From Providencia vermicola (lineage in GTDB: Bacteria; Pseudomonadota; Gammaproteobacteria; Enterobacterales; Enterobacteriaceae), in contig NZ_CP048796.1 of the NCBI RefSeq assembly GCF_010748935.1, positions 3,971,001-4,035,000 on the forward strand: DNA of 64,000 nucleotides, read 5' to 3'. The number at the start of each line of letters is the position of its first letter. Within the stretch, counting starts at the first letter, position 1. Below, one piece after another: positions 31,178-40,173 of this stretch. The translations under genes and the position numbers were made by a program. Under the pieces are notes generated by a model. It made no database searches, was not told the origin of the DNA, and was given only the letters and a program-made list of their open reading frames with translations.

Positions 31178-31785
31178 TGTTATTACAATTTTCTTCTGCA
31201 CAAGGCCCCGAGGAGTGCTGTATTGTCGTTGAAAAAGCGTTAGCTTGCTTTTTCGTTGAAGCTAAAAAACATCAAGTGACGGTTGATCTACTCGACACTG
31301 TCGCATCAAAACACGGTTTAAAATCTGCGTTGGTCTCTTTAGAAGGGCATGACGCTGAAAAGCTAGCTCAGTTATGGTCTGGTACACTACAGTGGCAATG
31401 TCCAAGCCCCTTAAGGCCCAACCATAAACGGAAAAATTGGTTTATTAATGTGATCCGCTTTTCACCTATTCAAGCTATTGAAGAGAGTGATATTGAATTC
31501 GAATTTATAAAAGCTCAAGGTCCTGGTGGGCAGCATGTTAATAAAACTTGCTCAGCGGTAAGAGCAAAACATCTTGCAACTGGGATCAGTGTCAAAGTGC
31601 AATCTGAACGTAGTCAGCATGCGAATAAGAAATTAGCTAAGCAACTTATTTATTGGCGTTTAAATGAATACCAAGATCAGCAAGCATCGGAATTGAATAA
31701 GCAACGACATAATGCGCATTATCAAATAGAAAGAGGAAATGCGAATATTACCTTTTCTGGACAAGCATTTAAACGAATTAATTAA
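31177..31785 (+). CDS. prfH: Peptide release factor homologue PrfH
   Basis: 202 residues from the ATG that overlaps the rtcB2 stop (MLLQFSSAQGPEECCIVV); an ATG three codons earlier is possible. It keeps the catalytic GGQ loop (AQGPGGQHVNKTCSAVRA) but is far shorter than RF1/RF2 and lacks a normal stop-codon recognition domain. PrfH releases the nascent chain from ribosomes damaged in the decoding centre so RtcB2 can reseal the rRNA. A colicin relic lies in the same island at 47.4 kb, although that one is a pore-former. Confidence 0.93.
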   Translation: MLLQFSSAQGPEECCIVVEKALACFFVEAKKHQVTVDLLDTVASKHGLKSALVSLEGHDAEKLAQLWSGTLQWQCPSPLRPNHKRKNWFINVIRFSPIQAIEESDIEFEFIKAQGPGGQHVNKTCSAVRAKHLATGISVKVQSERSQHANKKLAKQLIYWRLNEYQDQQASELNKQRHNAHYQIERGNANITFSGQAFKRIN

Positions 31786-31797
31786 TCCATTTACAGC

Positions 31798-31817
31798 CCA
31801 CCTCCGCGAGGAGGTGG
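31798..31817. terminator. Hairpin between prfH and the convergent dioxygenase gene
   Basis: A perfect 8-bp GC-rich stem CCACCTCC / GGAGGTGG with a GCGA loop between two convergent genes. No T-run on either side, so termination is inferred from position. Confidence 0.5.
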
Positions 31818-31832
31818 CATTCGTCAGTAAGG

Positions 31833-32417
31833 TTAAAGTATTTTTTCGGTTAAAAACCAACCGGCTATACTTTCACGCTTTTGTTGGGTAGGGAGAACTT
31901 CATGAGGAAACTCTTCAGACATAAACACAATCATCCGCCCCGCTAAAGGGTCAAGTTGAAACAGTTTATTATCTTGATGATCATACACAACCAATTCCCC
32001 ACCATCACCTCGCTGCCACGCCTCATTCATATAAAGCACCGTCGTCACTTTGCGTCGGCCTTGGCCTTGAAAATTATCGACATGCTTTTTATAAAACGCG
32101 CCATTTGGGTAACGGCAAAAATGCGTCTCAAAGTCACGTAACCCCATGTAGCATTGTTGGTTTAATGCTTGGCGGATAACGTCCATTTTCGCCATATACT
32201 CTGCAATAGGTGCCCCCATTTCAGACTCTAGCCAAATAGTTTGGTCACCACGAATCGTTTTATTGTCTTGTAACGATTCACCGTTACCAATACGAGCGTC
32301 GTGTAGTTTTTCAGGAATGCAGCTTTTAATTGCCTGTATTTCTGACAGGTTCAAAAAGTCATCCCACACATACCAACCTTGTGTAGAAAGAGAATCAATT
32401 AACTTATTCAATGACAT
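31833..32417 (-). CDS. 2-oxoglutarate/Fe(II) dioxygenase, prolyl-hydroxylase-like
   Basis: 194 residues. Double-stranded beta-helix iron triad: HVD in FYKKHVDNFQG, and the distal His in FMSEEFPHEVLPT, followed by a conserved Arg in QKRESIAGWF. TVLYMNEAWQRGDGGELVVY is typical of P4H-type enzymes. It probably hydroxylates a protein or small-molecule substrate, not known. Convergent with rtcB2-prfH; no functional link visible. Confidence 0.85.
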   Translation of the reverse strand: MSLNKLIDSLSTQGWYVWDDFLNLSEIQAIKSCIPEKLHDARIGNGESLQDNKTIRGDQTIWLESEMGAPIAEYMAKMDVIRQALNQQCYMGLRDFETHFCRYPNGAFYKKHVDNFQGQGRRKVTTVLYMNEAWQRGDGGELVVYDHQDNKLFQLDPLAGRMIVFMSEEFPHEVLPTQQKRESIAGWFLTEKIL

Positions 32418-32669
32418 GATAAATATTAGAATGGTTACTCGGTATGATTTTATACTTCACTGAATGGAAAATTTAAAATTAAAAACTTAAATCTTAATGA
32501 TTAGACTCTTAAATCAATGTGACTAACCATAAAGCCGAGTTTTAATATGACAAAACTATTGGTAGATGAGTGAGTGATATTCATCATGTTATCGCGTTCA
32601 TCACGGCCATGATGAACGCTTTCTATGCTTAAAAGATCGCTACTCACTGAGTATTAATCGCTTAAAAAA
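32418..32669. other. AT-rich spacer
   Basis: No gene or clear signal seen between the dioxygenase gene and the hypothetical gene to its right. Confidence 0.5.
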
Positions 32670-33137
32670 TTAGCCAGAAACCGTTGTGCAAGTTACTGTT
32701 TTACCCAAGCAAAACGTCAATGATGATCCAATTCGGTCATGCATCTCAGTCATACCTGTCAATAAGCTTACCGCGTCCTCTCCCTTATGGAATAGCGATA
32801 TCTGTTCACTCAATAAGGACGAATTTAAACCTTTATATTTTGCCGTAACAAATTTGAGGTCCTGCTGATAAGCAGTCAACATATCAATACGAGAAGATAA
32901 GTATTGCTCACTGATCTCAGCCAAACGATGCTGACTATCTTTCAGTGAATGGTAGCCTGCACCTACTTCACGATTAAATCGTTTAATCAATGCTCGCGTT
33001 GCGCTATCCATAAAATCATGCGCAGCCAACTGCGAGTGTTGTAGCGTTGCCCATTGGATGGTTTGATAGAGTTTTCGTGTCTTAAAATTGATTTTAGGGG
33101 CTTTAATGGATATAAGAAGGCGGTTTTGAGTAGCCAA
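32670..33137 (-). CDS. Hypothetical protein, possibly N-terminally truncated
   Basis: 155 residues by a TTG start; the first ATG is at codon 43 (MDSATRALIK). A stop lies four codons upstream of the TTG, and the gene's 5' end abuts the repeat motif TTTAACATAATGAGTCTTAT (33146-33165) that borders effector modules in this island. The body is helical with a heptad-like pattern (LKDSQHRLAEISEQYLSSRI). I do not recognise it. The missing start and the repeat at its edge suggest the N-terminus was cut off by a rearrangement. Confidence 0.45.
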   Translation of the reverse strand: MATQNRLLISIKAPKINFKTRKLYQTIQWATLQHSQLAAHDFMDSATRALIKRFNREVGAGYHSLKDSQHRLAEISEQYLSSRIDMLTAYQQDLKFVTAKYKGLNSSLLSEQISLFHKGEDAVSLLTGMTEMHDRIGSSLTFCLGKTVTCTTVSG

Positions 33138-33145
33138 CTCGTCCG

Positions 33146-33165
33146 TTTAACATAATGAGTCTTAT
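33146..33165. repeat. Module-border repeat, copy 1
   Basis: TTTAACATAATGAGTCTTAT, close to copies at 40768-40787 and 44002-44021, with the core AATGGGTCTTAT again at 33789-33800. Copies flank the lipoprotein/effector modules on both sides. Confidence 0.7.
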
Positions 33166-33259
33166 AAGAACCAATGATTTCACTCCAATTATTCTAATTC
33201 AAGAATAGATAATTTACCTTAAGTATAAGATACTGTTTTCCATTTCCAATGGACAGGAT

Positions 33260-33776
33260 CTGTACATAAGAGCGTTTACTTTAGTTTTTTTCATTCTTCC
33301 TCTCTTTATTTTAGGGTGTTCGCCTGACGATAAACCGAAAGATAATATCGCCTATGTGGGCGCGAATTTATTGGGGTATAACCATGTCGCGGACACGAAT
33401 ATCAATTGGTTTTCAGTCAATGGCTTTCGGGGTCGAACCGGGGGGTTTACGTGCTACATCATGCTACCTGAAATATGGCAACCCAATATGCAGGTCAATA
33501 TCAAGTGGGAAGTGGACCCTAACCCTTTTCCTACCGATTTACCTGAATATAGTGATCCGAATTATCGCGATTATATGAAAAAAACACGAAGCCAATTACC
33601 GACAATATCAGACCACCGTGACTATCCCGGAATATACGGATTCCTGTGGATTGCAAGTCCACTTCTTACCGTGCCAACAAGTGAAAGTCACCGCGACGTG
33701 TCATGGCATTGAACACCCAGACCACTCCATTAAAGACCCTTTTGACCAACCGGAGCCCGCACAATGTCCTCAATGA
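33260..33776 (+). pseudogene. DUF3304-like lipoprotein, decayed copy whose effector is gone
   Basis: Nearly identical to the lipoprotein gene at 40889-41398, including about 110 bases upstream. Both candidate start codons are destroyed (ATG to CTG at 33260 and ATG to ATA at 33266), and an extra A in a poly-A run near 33580 shifts the frame about two thirds of the way through. The lipobox region (FILGCSPDDK) and the conserved cysteines can still be read. The partner effector that should overlap its end is missing: after ATGATTATCGC the sequence jumps to the border repeat at 33789. Confidence 0.85.
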
Positions 33777-33788
33777 TTATCGCATCTA

Positions 33789-33800
33789 AATGGGTCTTAT
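33789..33800. repeat. Module-border repeat core
   Basis: AATGGGTCTTAT, the core shared with the 20-base copies at 33146, 40768 and 44002. It lies 12 bases after the decayed lipoprotein gene, where the lost effector gene would have ended. Confidence 0.6.
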
Positions 33801-33836
33801 CTGGATCACCGTTGTTGCTCCGATTGGGTTGTCTCT

Positions 33837-36422
33837 TTATTCTTTATCGAGTGTTATCACTTTATCGCCACTCTGGGTTAAAAAATCCATGAGATTTTGT
33901 CGGAGTTCTTCTCTCCGTGTCTGCTGATATTTCACTAAAATATCGCGTATTACTGGCATGATTTGGTTAGTTTTTGGTGCACCTGATATTCCGTCAAGGC
34001 TAGCCGTTTCACCTGTTTGCAGGTTTATCATTCTCAACCCATACGTGGGAAGGTAATACAGTGCGAGTTGTGCTGCGGGTGTTGCTGGGAACTGAACCAA
34101 TTTGTTGTTTTCAATTATCAGCGTCATGGTTTTATTCCAATGATCCCCAAAATAAATCATCCGCGACAGAAAATAACTGCCAAACGGCTCACGAACCCCA
34201 CTTTCGGAGTGCATGAACCACGCCCTTGAATCATGAATATGGTCATCAAACAACGCGATGAGGTTGTCCATCGCCGTGTTTTTGGGCGTCACTCCCCAAA
34301 GATAAGGGGAGATCACTTTTCGGAATAATTCACTACTGACCTCTTTTAAATATTCGTACTCACCTCGTTCATCTTGGTAAGTGATCGCTTGAACAATTCG
34401 TTCTACCGAACCGTCTAAATTTTGTAGCAATGCGGCTTGTGCTGACACCGTTATCGTGGGAAAGCTGTATTTAGGAAAAGCAGCACACTGGCTGTCTAAT
34501 GCGGTACCGACCCATTGTTGAATATCTTTTAAACATTCCGATTGGGTTTTACGTGACGACATATCGATCTGAGGTGCTGGGCGTGAAATATCTTCGTAAT
34601 CGGCTTTAAATTCTAAGGCGGCTTCCCAAAGTTGCCCTCGTGCATTGGTGGCATCAAACAGCGGTGTTCCTGTATTTTTTGCCACCCAATTTTTCACATC
34701 CAAGTAGTGTAGGTCTTGTTCTGTTTTCCTTTCCCTTTTTATTTTATTTATTTTTTGTTCATTAAGGTTGTATTCGGTGATGATGGCTTCAGTCGCTTGG
34801 TGATTAAACGCGGGTTCATACGGTTGGGCATGGATATCGGCATGTTGAGGCGCAGCCTGAAAAAAAGGTTGTTGTGTCAGGTTGATTCGCTCGGTTTGTG
34901 CAGAGCCATAACGACCAATCCGCCACGCGGATATTAACACCAATTGCGCTTCCATGACGTGTTCAAGGTCATGAGTGGCAAATCGGATGGGCGTGTACGC
35001 GGCTTTAGTGGGTTCGCCTGCAGGCATGATTTCAGGTAACGTGTGTTGAACCCACGTGTTGAATTTTTCAATTAATAAACTAGATAAAACAAACTCTCTT
35101 TCCGAAGCTAATGTCATTTTTCGAAAAGAATACTGTTCTTGTAAATCTCGATGTAAGGTAGAAAACAGCGTTTCACTTATCGCCAATGGGGCGCCCGCAT
35201 CGAACGCGGCAGCGTACATGTCGTGTAAAGCGATTTGGGATAACAACTCTCCCGCACTGTCTCGCGCTTTGCCTTGGTCACCTTGGGGGTAACCGCCCCC
35301 GACATCGGAGTGCATCCCGGGGTAAATGACTGCCACGGTATTGGGCGGGTAAATGCCTTCTGGGGTACGCACCGAGTCAACCGCAAAAGCCTGACGTTGT
35401 TCATGTGCCGCTACGAAATGACAGCAATTTTTCACCAGTGACGATTTGGGCAGTTGCTGAGTGCCCCCCGCCCAACTGTTGTGCCCACTAAACATGGGCA
35501 TAACATTGGCAAACCCCACCGCCGGCACAGTGTCAAACACCCCTAAAAAGTCCACGGAGACCGGAAGACCATAGAGGGTTTTTTCAGCCTCTGGGATATC
35601 TGAAAATGTCGGAAGTTTTTCCAATAATTGATTGACCCAATACACAAAGGTGCGGGCTTCGGCAGCCCCACGAGAAAACCCGTACACATACAACTTCAAT
35701 GTTATCAATTTCGGAACATGACGAGCGATTTTGTCTTTGATAGGCGCCAGTCATTTTAGGAGCCCAGGAATCTGGTTGTAATCACTTAAGGCGAACATGG
35801 TGGTGCTTTCATAGTTGGTGTTCGAACTCATGCTCTCCAATGCGTCACGACGCTCTGCGGTGGTCAGTCGAATTTTCGTAACTTCATAAAACAACGTGTC
35901 ACAAAGGTTAATTAATCCCCAACTGACACGGGCTTCCCCGCCGGCAGCATAGGTTAACCCGGGATTGTAGTATTCATTGGTGCCAATTTCGGGGAATGGC
36001 GTACCCACACCGGGCATGTAGTAAGCGTAAAAACCTGCAGAAATGGCTTCTTTAACCTCTGGTGCACTGGCATGGTACAATTTTGCCACGTTAGAGGGGT
36101 GCGGTGGCTCGGCTTTGTTGGTGTCATAAGGTTCGTTATTGTTGGTGCCATCAAAAAACAGGCTGACATGCACATTTTTGACACACGCCATGCGTTTTTT
36201 TATGTCCGAGCGTTGGTATTGTCGTTCTTCTTTTCGTGCGTTATACAGATTATTGGTAACCTGAGGCATGGATAACAGTAATCGCCCTTGCTCCGGAAAC
36301 AACGGCGGCGCCCAACAAGGATCACCATGAGTCACTTGTTGGCTGTCCATAATTTTTTTGATCGGGTAGATGAGAGTTTTAATTTGGCTCTCTATTGGGA
36401 TAAAGAGACTTAAATTGGACAT
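33837..36422 (-). pseudogene. Tle1-like (DUF2235) lipase effector with in-frame TGA
   Basis: One continuous frame of 862 codons interrupted by a single TGA at codon 224 (35751-35753). Before it: HVSLFFDGTNNNEPYDT and the GVGTPFPEIGT segment; after it: LAPIKDKI, then the nucleophile motif YGFSRGAAEARTF, FLGVFDTVPAVG (probable catalytic Asp) and GMHSDVGGGYP (probable catalytic His). The C-terminal half ends with HDSRAWFMHSESGVREP. These are features of type VI secretion phospholipases of the Tle1 family. Its start overlaps the end of the upstream lipoprotein gene by 13 bases. The protein is either two pieces or dead. Confidence 0.9.
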
Positions 36423-36913
36423 TCGGTTGGCTCCTCCATGTAGCTCGGTTCTTTTATGGGATAATTTGGGTGATCAAGCGCATAACAAGACAAGGTAATT
36501 TTGACCTCTTGGCAGGGTAAAAAATGCACTTGTAACCCACAAGGGTCATCATACTGCGGGATTTCGACACGTTTACTGTAACGCCGGTAGTTGGCTTCAT
36601 GTTTTTGCATGTAGTCTTCAAATTTAGGGTCTGTTACACCGGGGGAATCTGAAGGATAAGGGTTGGGATCAACCTCCCATTCGACTAGCACGGTTTGATC
36701 CGGTGACCATTGGGAAGGGATCATGATGCAACAGGAGCCGCCGGCACCCCGACCATAATAACCATTAACAGAAAACCAGTTAATGGACGTGTCTTTGACG
36801 TGATTGAAACCCGAAATGTTGCCTGCGAGTTGTTCGTTTTTTTTATCGGGCGAGCATCCGCTAAGTATGAATAATAACGGAAATAAGACGGTGATTTTTG
36901 TTAACCATGCCAT
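36410..36913 (-). CDS. DUF3304-like lipoprotein, probable immunity protein (module 1)
   Basis: 167 residues from ATG (MAWLTKITVLFPLLFILSGC) with AGG upstream. Lipobox LSGC gives a lipidated mature protein; the next residue is Ser, which favours the outer membrane. Four or more cysteines are shared with its paralogues (GSCCIMIP; CGLQVHFLPCQE; LSCYALDHPNYP). Immunity proteins of Tle1 lipases are periplasmic lipoproteins, and this gene overlaps the effector start, so an immunity role is likely but inferred. Intact although its effector carries a stop. Confidence 0.8.
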   Translation of the reverse strand: MAWLTKITVLFPLLFILSGCSPDKKNEQLAGNISGFNHVKDTSINWFSVNGYYGRGAGGSCCIMIPSQWSPDQTVLVEWEVDPNPYPSDSPGVTDPKFEDYMQKHEANYRRYSKRVEIPQYDDPCGLQVHFLPCQEVKITLSCYALDHPNYPIKEPSYMEEPTECPI

Positions 36914-36956
36914 TATCGTAACCTGTCCGTGGGTGATAAATGGCATTATTCAATAC

Positions 36957-37095
36957 TTAAGTTAAATTAACAATATTTATTTGAATTTAACATAAACATG
37001 CTGAAGCGTAACACGACTTAGGCACTCATTCAAAAATCTACTCAATGGGCTAAAACCACTTCTTTTCACCCGTAAAAAACACCATTGTGGAGGGC
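36957..37095 (-). repeat. Repeat R, copy a (upstream of module 1)
   Basis: About 135 bases preceding the lipoprotein gene, nearly identical to 37909-38045 and 47043-47175. It includes TTTATTTGAATTTAACATAA and the invariant stretch GGCACTCATTCAAAAATCTA. Placed at the 5' end of each lipoprotein-effector pair, it probably carries their promoter and also served as recombination homology. Confidence 0.8.
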
Positions 37096-37363
37096 TAGCT
37101 TTCTTGGTGTCATAGGGTTCATTGTTATTGGTACCGTCAAAAAATAAGCTGATATGCAAACTATGGCAGCATGTCATGCTCATTCTAAACCCTAGCTTTT
37201 CTGACACTTTATCATGATAACGCGCTTCATCCTGACGGATCTTTTTTAAGTTACGTTCAATTTGCTTCGGTGTGAAAGAGAGTCGTCCTTGGCTTGGAAA
37301 CTCTGGAGGCATCCAACATGATTCGCCATGACTGACTTTATCCCAACGTGTTATTTCTGGCAT
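36977..37363 (-). pseudogene. Truncated Tle1-like effector, N-terminal part only (module 2)
   Basis: The first 92 codons (WMPPEFPSQGRL; SLHISLFFDGTNNNEPYDT) match the intact effector at 44053-46494 nearly base for base, then at 37086 the sequence runs into repeat R and the frame continues as an unrelated tail (WCFLRVKRSG) to a stop. All catalytic motifs are lost. It starts inside the end of the lipoprotein gene at 37351, as in the other modules. A deletion between the effector and a downstream copy of R explains it. Confidence 0.9.
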
Positions 37364-37866
37364 GATGCAGGCTCCTCTTGGTCAAACGCGTCTTTGATTG
37401 GGTAGTCTGGGTGGTCAATGGTATAGCAGGAGGTAGTTACCTTGACTTGTTGGCAAGGTAAAAAATGCACAGTTAATCCACAGGTTTCAGAGTATTCAGG
37501 GATATTGACCGTTGTTTTATACTGTCGATAATTTGCTTCATGTTGTTTCATGAATTCTAAAAACTTATCTCCTACTGGATTAGGTACATTAGCGTAAGGG
37601 TTGGGGTCTATTTCCCATTCGACTTCTGCCGTTAAATTAGGATGCCATTTGGGTGGTAGCATAACGCAGCAGGTAAAACCACCCGTTCTCCCACCATACC
37701 CATTGACGGTAAACCAGTTAACGTTCGTTCCTTTCACATGATTAAATCCCGACAAATTCCCTGCAAGGTATTCATTTTTTTTAGAAGGAGATGGAGTTTC
37801 ATCTGGTGAACATGCGAGGAGCGAAAATAATGAGAAACTGAGCGTGACTTTTGTTAACCATTGCAT
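37351..37866 (-). CDS. DUF3304-like lipoprotein, probable immunity protein (module 2)
   Basis: 171 residues, ATG with AGGG upstream (MQWLTKVTLSFSLFSLLAC). Lipobox LLACS. It is almost identical to the lipoprotein at 46482-47000 apart from a divergent stretch around residues 95-110. Conserved motifs: FTCCVMLPPKW, CGLTVHFLPCQQVKV and TSCYTIDHPDYP. Its own effector is truncated, so it is kept as an orphan immunity gene; it might still protect against the module 4 effector, which is an inference. Confidence 0.82.
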   Translation of the reverse strand: MQWLTKVTLSFSLFSLLACSPDETPSPSKKNEYLAGNLSGFNHVKGTNVNWFTVNGYGGRTGGFTCCVMLPPKWHPNLTAEVEWEIDPNPYANVPNPVGDKFLEFMKQHEANYRQYKTTVNIPEYSETCGLTVHFLPCQQVKVTTSCYTIDHPDYPIKDAFDQEEPASCQK

Positions 37867-37908
37867 TGATGTGCCCTACCCATGAGATATATACGGACAG
37901 TATTCATC

Positions 37909-38240
37909 ACCTAAGTTAAATTAACAATGTTTATTTGAATTTAACATAAAGGCGCTTAAGCGTAATCCGACTTAGGCACTCATTCAAAAATCTACTCAAT
38001 GGGCTAAAACCACTTCTTTTCACCCGTAAAAACACCATTTTTGATATTGCTCGTTTGTTATCCAAATGGTGGTTTCAGTTTCGCGGTAAAAATGACGCCA
38101 ACCAGCTATTTTTTCCAGAATTGCCGTGACTTTTTGGCTGGTACAGGTGTTGTCGGTAGCTTGGATTCGATTAATAGCATGGCATTTTTTAAGCTATCAA
38201 TATGAGCATCTTTGTCTTCTAACCGTTGCTTTAAAAACTC
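37909..38240 (-). repeat. Repeat R, copy b, continuing into the HTH gene tail
   Basis: Starts like copy a but extends further: the homology with 47043-47388 runs through R and on into the C-terminal part of the HTH gene. The whole segment from 37086 to about 38240 is therefore a roughly 1.15 kb direct repeat of 46215-47388. Confidence 0.8.
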
Positions 38241-38389
38241 AATTTCTTTTTTCAGCAACTCATTTTCTAATTTTGAGCTGTCATTATCATGGGTGACAAT
38301 GATAGTTTTCCTGTCACGACATAACGTTGTATTGTCCTGCGACTTTTTCCTGTTAGCTTAGCTGCTTCTGAAATACTTACCTGAGCCAT
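38106..38389 (-). pseudogene. Plasmid replication-associated HTH protein, frameshifted
   Basis: Starts at ATG overlapping the rep stop (TAATG): MAQVSISEAAKLTGKSRRT, a MerR/excisionase-type helix-turn-helix. A missing A in a run near 38306-38309 then shifts the frame; restoring it gives THDNDSSKLENELLKKEIEF, a coiled coil (LEDKDAHIDSLKNAML) and ends FWKK. Proteins of this shape follow Rep_3 initiators on many small plasmids. A C-terminal fragment recurs at 47220-47390. Confidence 0.75.
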
Positions 38390-39077
38390 TAGATTGCCAT
38401 TTTTATTTGTTTATCTTCTTTAAATTGGAAGTGTAAAGCGACAACTCTACGACCTTTTTTGACAGTATCAACTAAAACCATTAGATCACTTTTTTCATTT
38501 AATTCTTGAATCGCCGGTTTTATGACATCGTCATTTAATCTTTTAAATTGACTATATTTTTCCTCCAATCCGAGCATAGACCGGAAGTCATCGACGCTTA
38601 TAAGTCGATCACCTGTCTTCTTGAATTGCATTAATAATTCATAAATTCGTATGCTATATGTCCTTTTAAGAGCAGATACACTTTTAACAGCAATACTAGT
38701 GAATTGGCCTTTTAATTGAGTTAAATATGGCATAATCAAATCTGAAAAAACTAATTCTATTTTTCCCTCTCCAGTAAAATATTTAGCCCTTCCTTGGATC
38801 CAACGGATTTCTTCTTTTTTATTCTTCCAATTTATAATGATAGATCTGTCCCATAATCGATCTATAGCTGATTGTAAGTGTCGTTCAGCATTTTCTTTTC
38901 CCATATCAGGAAATGCCAAAAAAAACTCATTTGCAGTTAATTGGAATTTTTTTCTGGCTGTTCATCTTGCGGATTCAACTTACCTATGCACATCAACAAT
39001 ACTCTTTGCTCTTGAAGAGTTAGCTTGTAGCTAGCTTCAATCAGGGCATTTGATTTGTACGCGATTAAGTTACTCAT
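38389..39077 (-). pseudogene. Rep_3-type plasmid replication initiator, frameshifted
   Basis: Begins MSNLIAYKSNALIEASYKLT, then EQRVLLMCIGKLNP, both typical of the Rep_3 winged-helix family. A missing A in the poly-A run near 38945 breaks the frame; restoring it gives KKFQLTANEFFLAFPDMGKE and runs on through FSDLIMPYLTQLKGQFTSI and SIRIYELLMQF to the end. The repaired protein would be about 230 residues, somewhat short for the family. It indicates that part of this island was once a plasmid. Confidence 0.85.
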
Positions 39078-39368
39078 GTTAAACCCAATAAGTTATATGT
39101 TTTATAACATCTACAGGCCTATTTTAAAGGTAGCAAGTTTTTATTTTATCAGACCTAATTATGTGGATGCTACCGTAATTTTTCCGACCTATGGGTATAT
39201 AGTGTATTGATTTTAAAGAAATAAAGCCGTCAGAAAACAAGATCAGAAAACAAGATAAAAAAACAAAAAAACAAGTTAAAAAGGGGAATACCTGTGAATA
39301 ACTCAACCATTTTTGTCAGATACATCACTTTACGAGATAGTTAAACAGATGTCGCAAACAATGTTTGC
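39078..39368. other. Relic of a plasmid replication origin
   Basis: Upstream of rep: two tandem 13-mers CAGAAAACAAGAT (39231-39243 and 39244-39256) followed by degenerate AAAAAAACAAGTT, a perfect DnaA box TGTGAATAA (39293-39301), and a perfect inverted repeat GCAAACA-A-TGTTTGC (39354-39368). Strong AT bias. Direct repeats plus a DnaA box beside a Rep_3 gene is the usual origin layout, though only two full repeats remain. Confidence 0.5.
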
Positions 39369-40173
39369 TCCTTTCAAAACATACCTAAAAATACTACAGT
39401 AGCTCCCTCGCGTTGCTCAGGAAGATTGCTGAACATTTCTTTTGTCTTCGACCATTCCGCCACAGCGTCGCTGAAATTTCCGTGTTATTCAGTTCGCTTT
39501 GCTCACATTAATCCAGTTAGTGGATGTTAAACGCTCTATAATCAATTTTAAGCCACTAGAATAACCAATCATCATAAAACACCTCTTAGTTAGGGTGTTT
39601 AAATCAAACAGAGGACGTTACAGGAGCTTTAAAGTAAGAATTAAAATGAAACACGAGAGGACAATTACGCATATTGTTGCGCTCATGATTAAAATTTCTT
39701 TTGTGACCCATCAAAAACTATTTATCAGGCACTAAAAATATTTTGTACTCACCAATTTTTGTTTCTTGCAAACACACACCATACGCAAAATGGAATTTTT
39801 ATAGTATTTTTTTGATAAATATGAAGTTTATTTTTAATTGTTATGGCTATGTAAACATAGAACTGATGCATTTCTGCATCATTCCGATGACGAATTGATG
39901 CAGGATATAAAATGTTGAAACTTTATATTTCCTATGGGTAAGTATGAAATAAATGGTTGCACATCATATGTGATATAGAGAGTTAAACTGTAACTACTGT
40001 TCTCACGCATCAAACTGATGCGCTGCTGATGCATTGATGCATCAGCTTTTTCGTGTAAACCTATGTCAATTGATGTTCAAAATTAATAGCTGTGCTTATT
40101 TTAAGTTTAAATTTTGGCTGAATATGACCAGATATTAAAATACAAAAAATAGAATTTGATGGGTTAAATATCT
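39369..40173. other. Gene-free region with GATGCA repeats
   Basis: No open frame of note in about 800 bases. Between 39883 and 40046 the words GATGCA and TGCATC occur repeatedly, several as small hairpins (for example CGCATC-5-GATGCG). The region ends in the terminator at 40025. It may hold a non-coding transcript on the plus strand. Confidence 0.4.
40025..40051 (+). terminator. Rho-independent terminator with no gene upstream
   Basis: Perfect 9-bp stem GCTGATGCA / TGCATCAGC, loop TTGA, followed by TTTTT (40047-40051). No plus-strand gene precedes it for more than 2 kb, so it may end a small RNA. Confidence 0.6.

Noticed and set aside
35751-35753. TGA in effector 1 as selenocysteine or programmed readthrough
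   Set aside because: The paralogues have no Cys at this place and no hairpin typical of a bacterial SECIS follows; other copies in the array are clearly decaying.
39231-39256. CRISPR array
   Set aside because: Two adjacent 13-mers without spacers and no cas genes; they fit origin repeats better. No CRISPR array seen anywhere in the window.
39124-39306. 60-codon minus-strand frame upstream of rep
   Set aside because: It overlaps the origin-like repeats, has no ribosome binding site and a composition dictated by poly-A/T.
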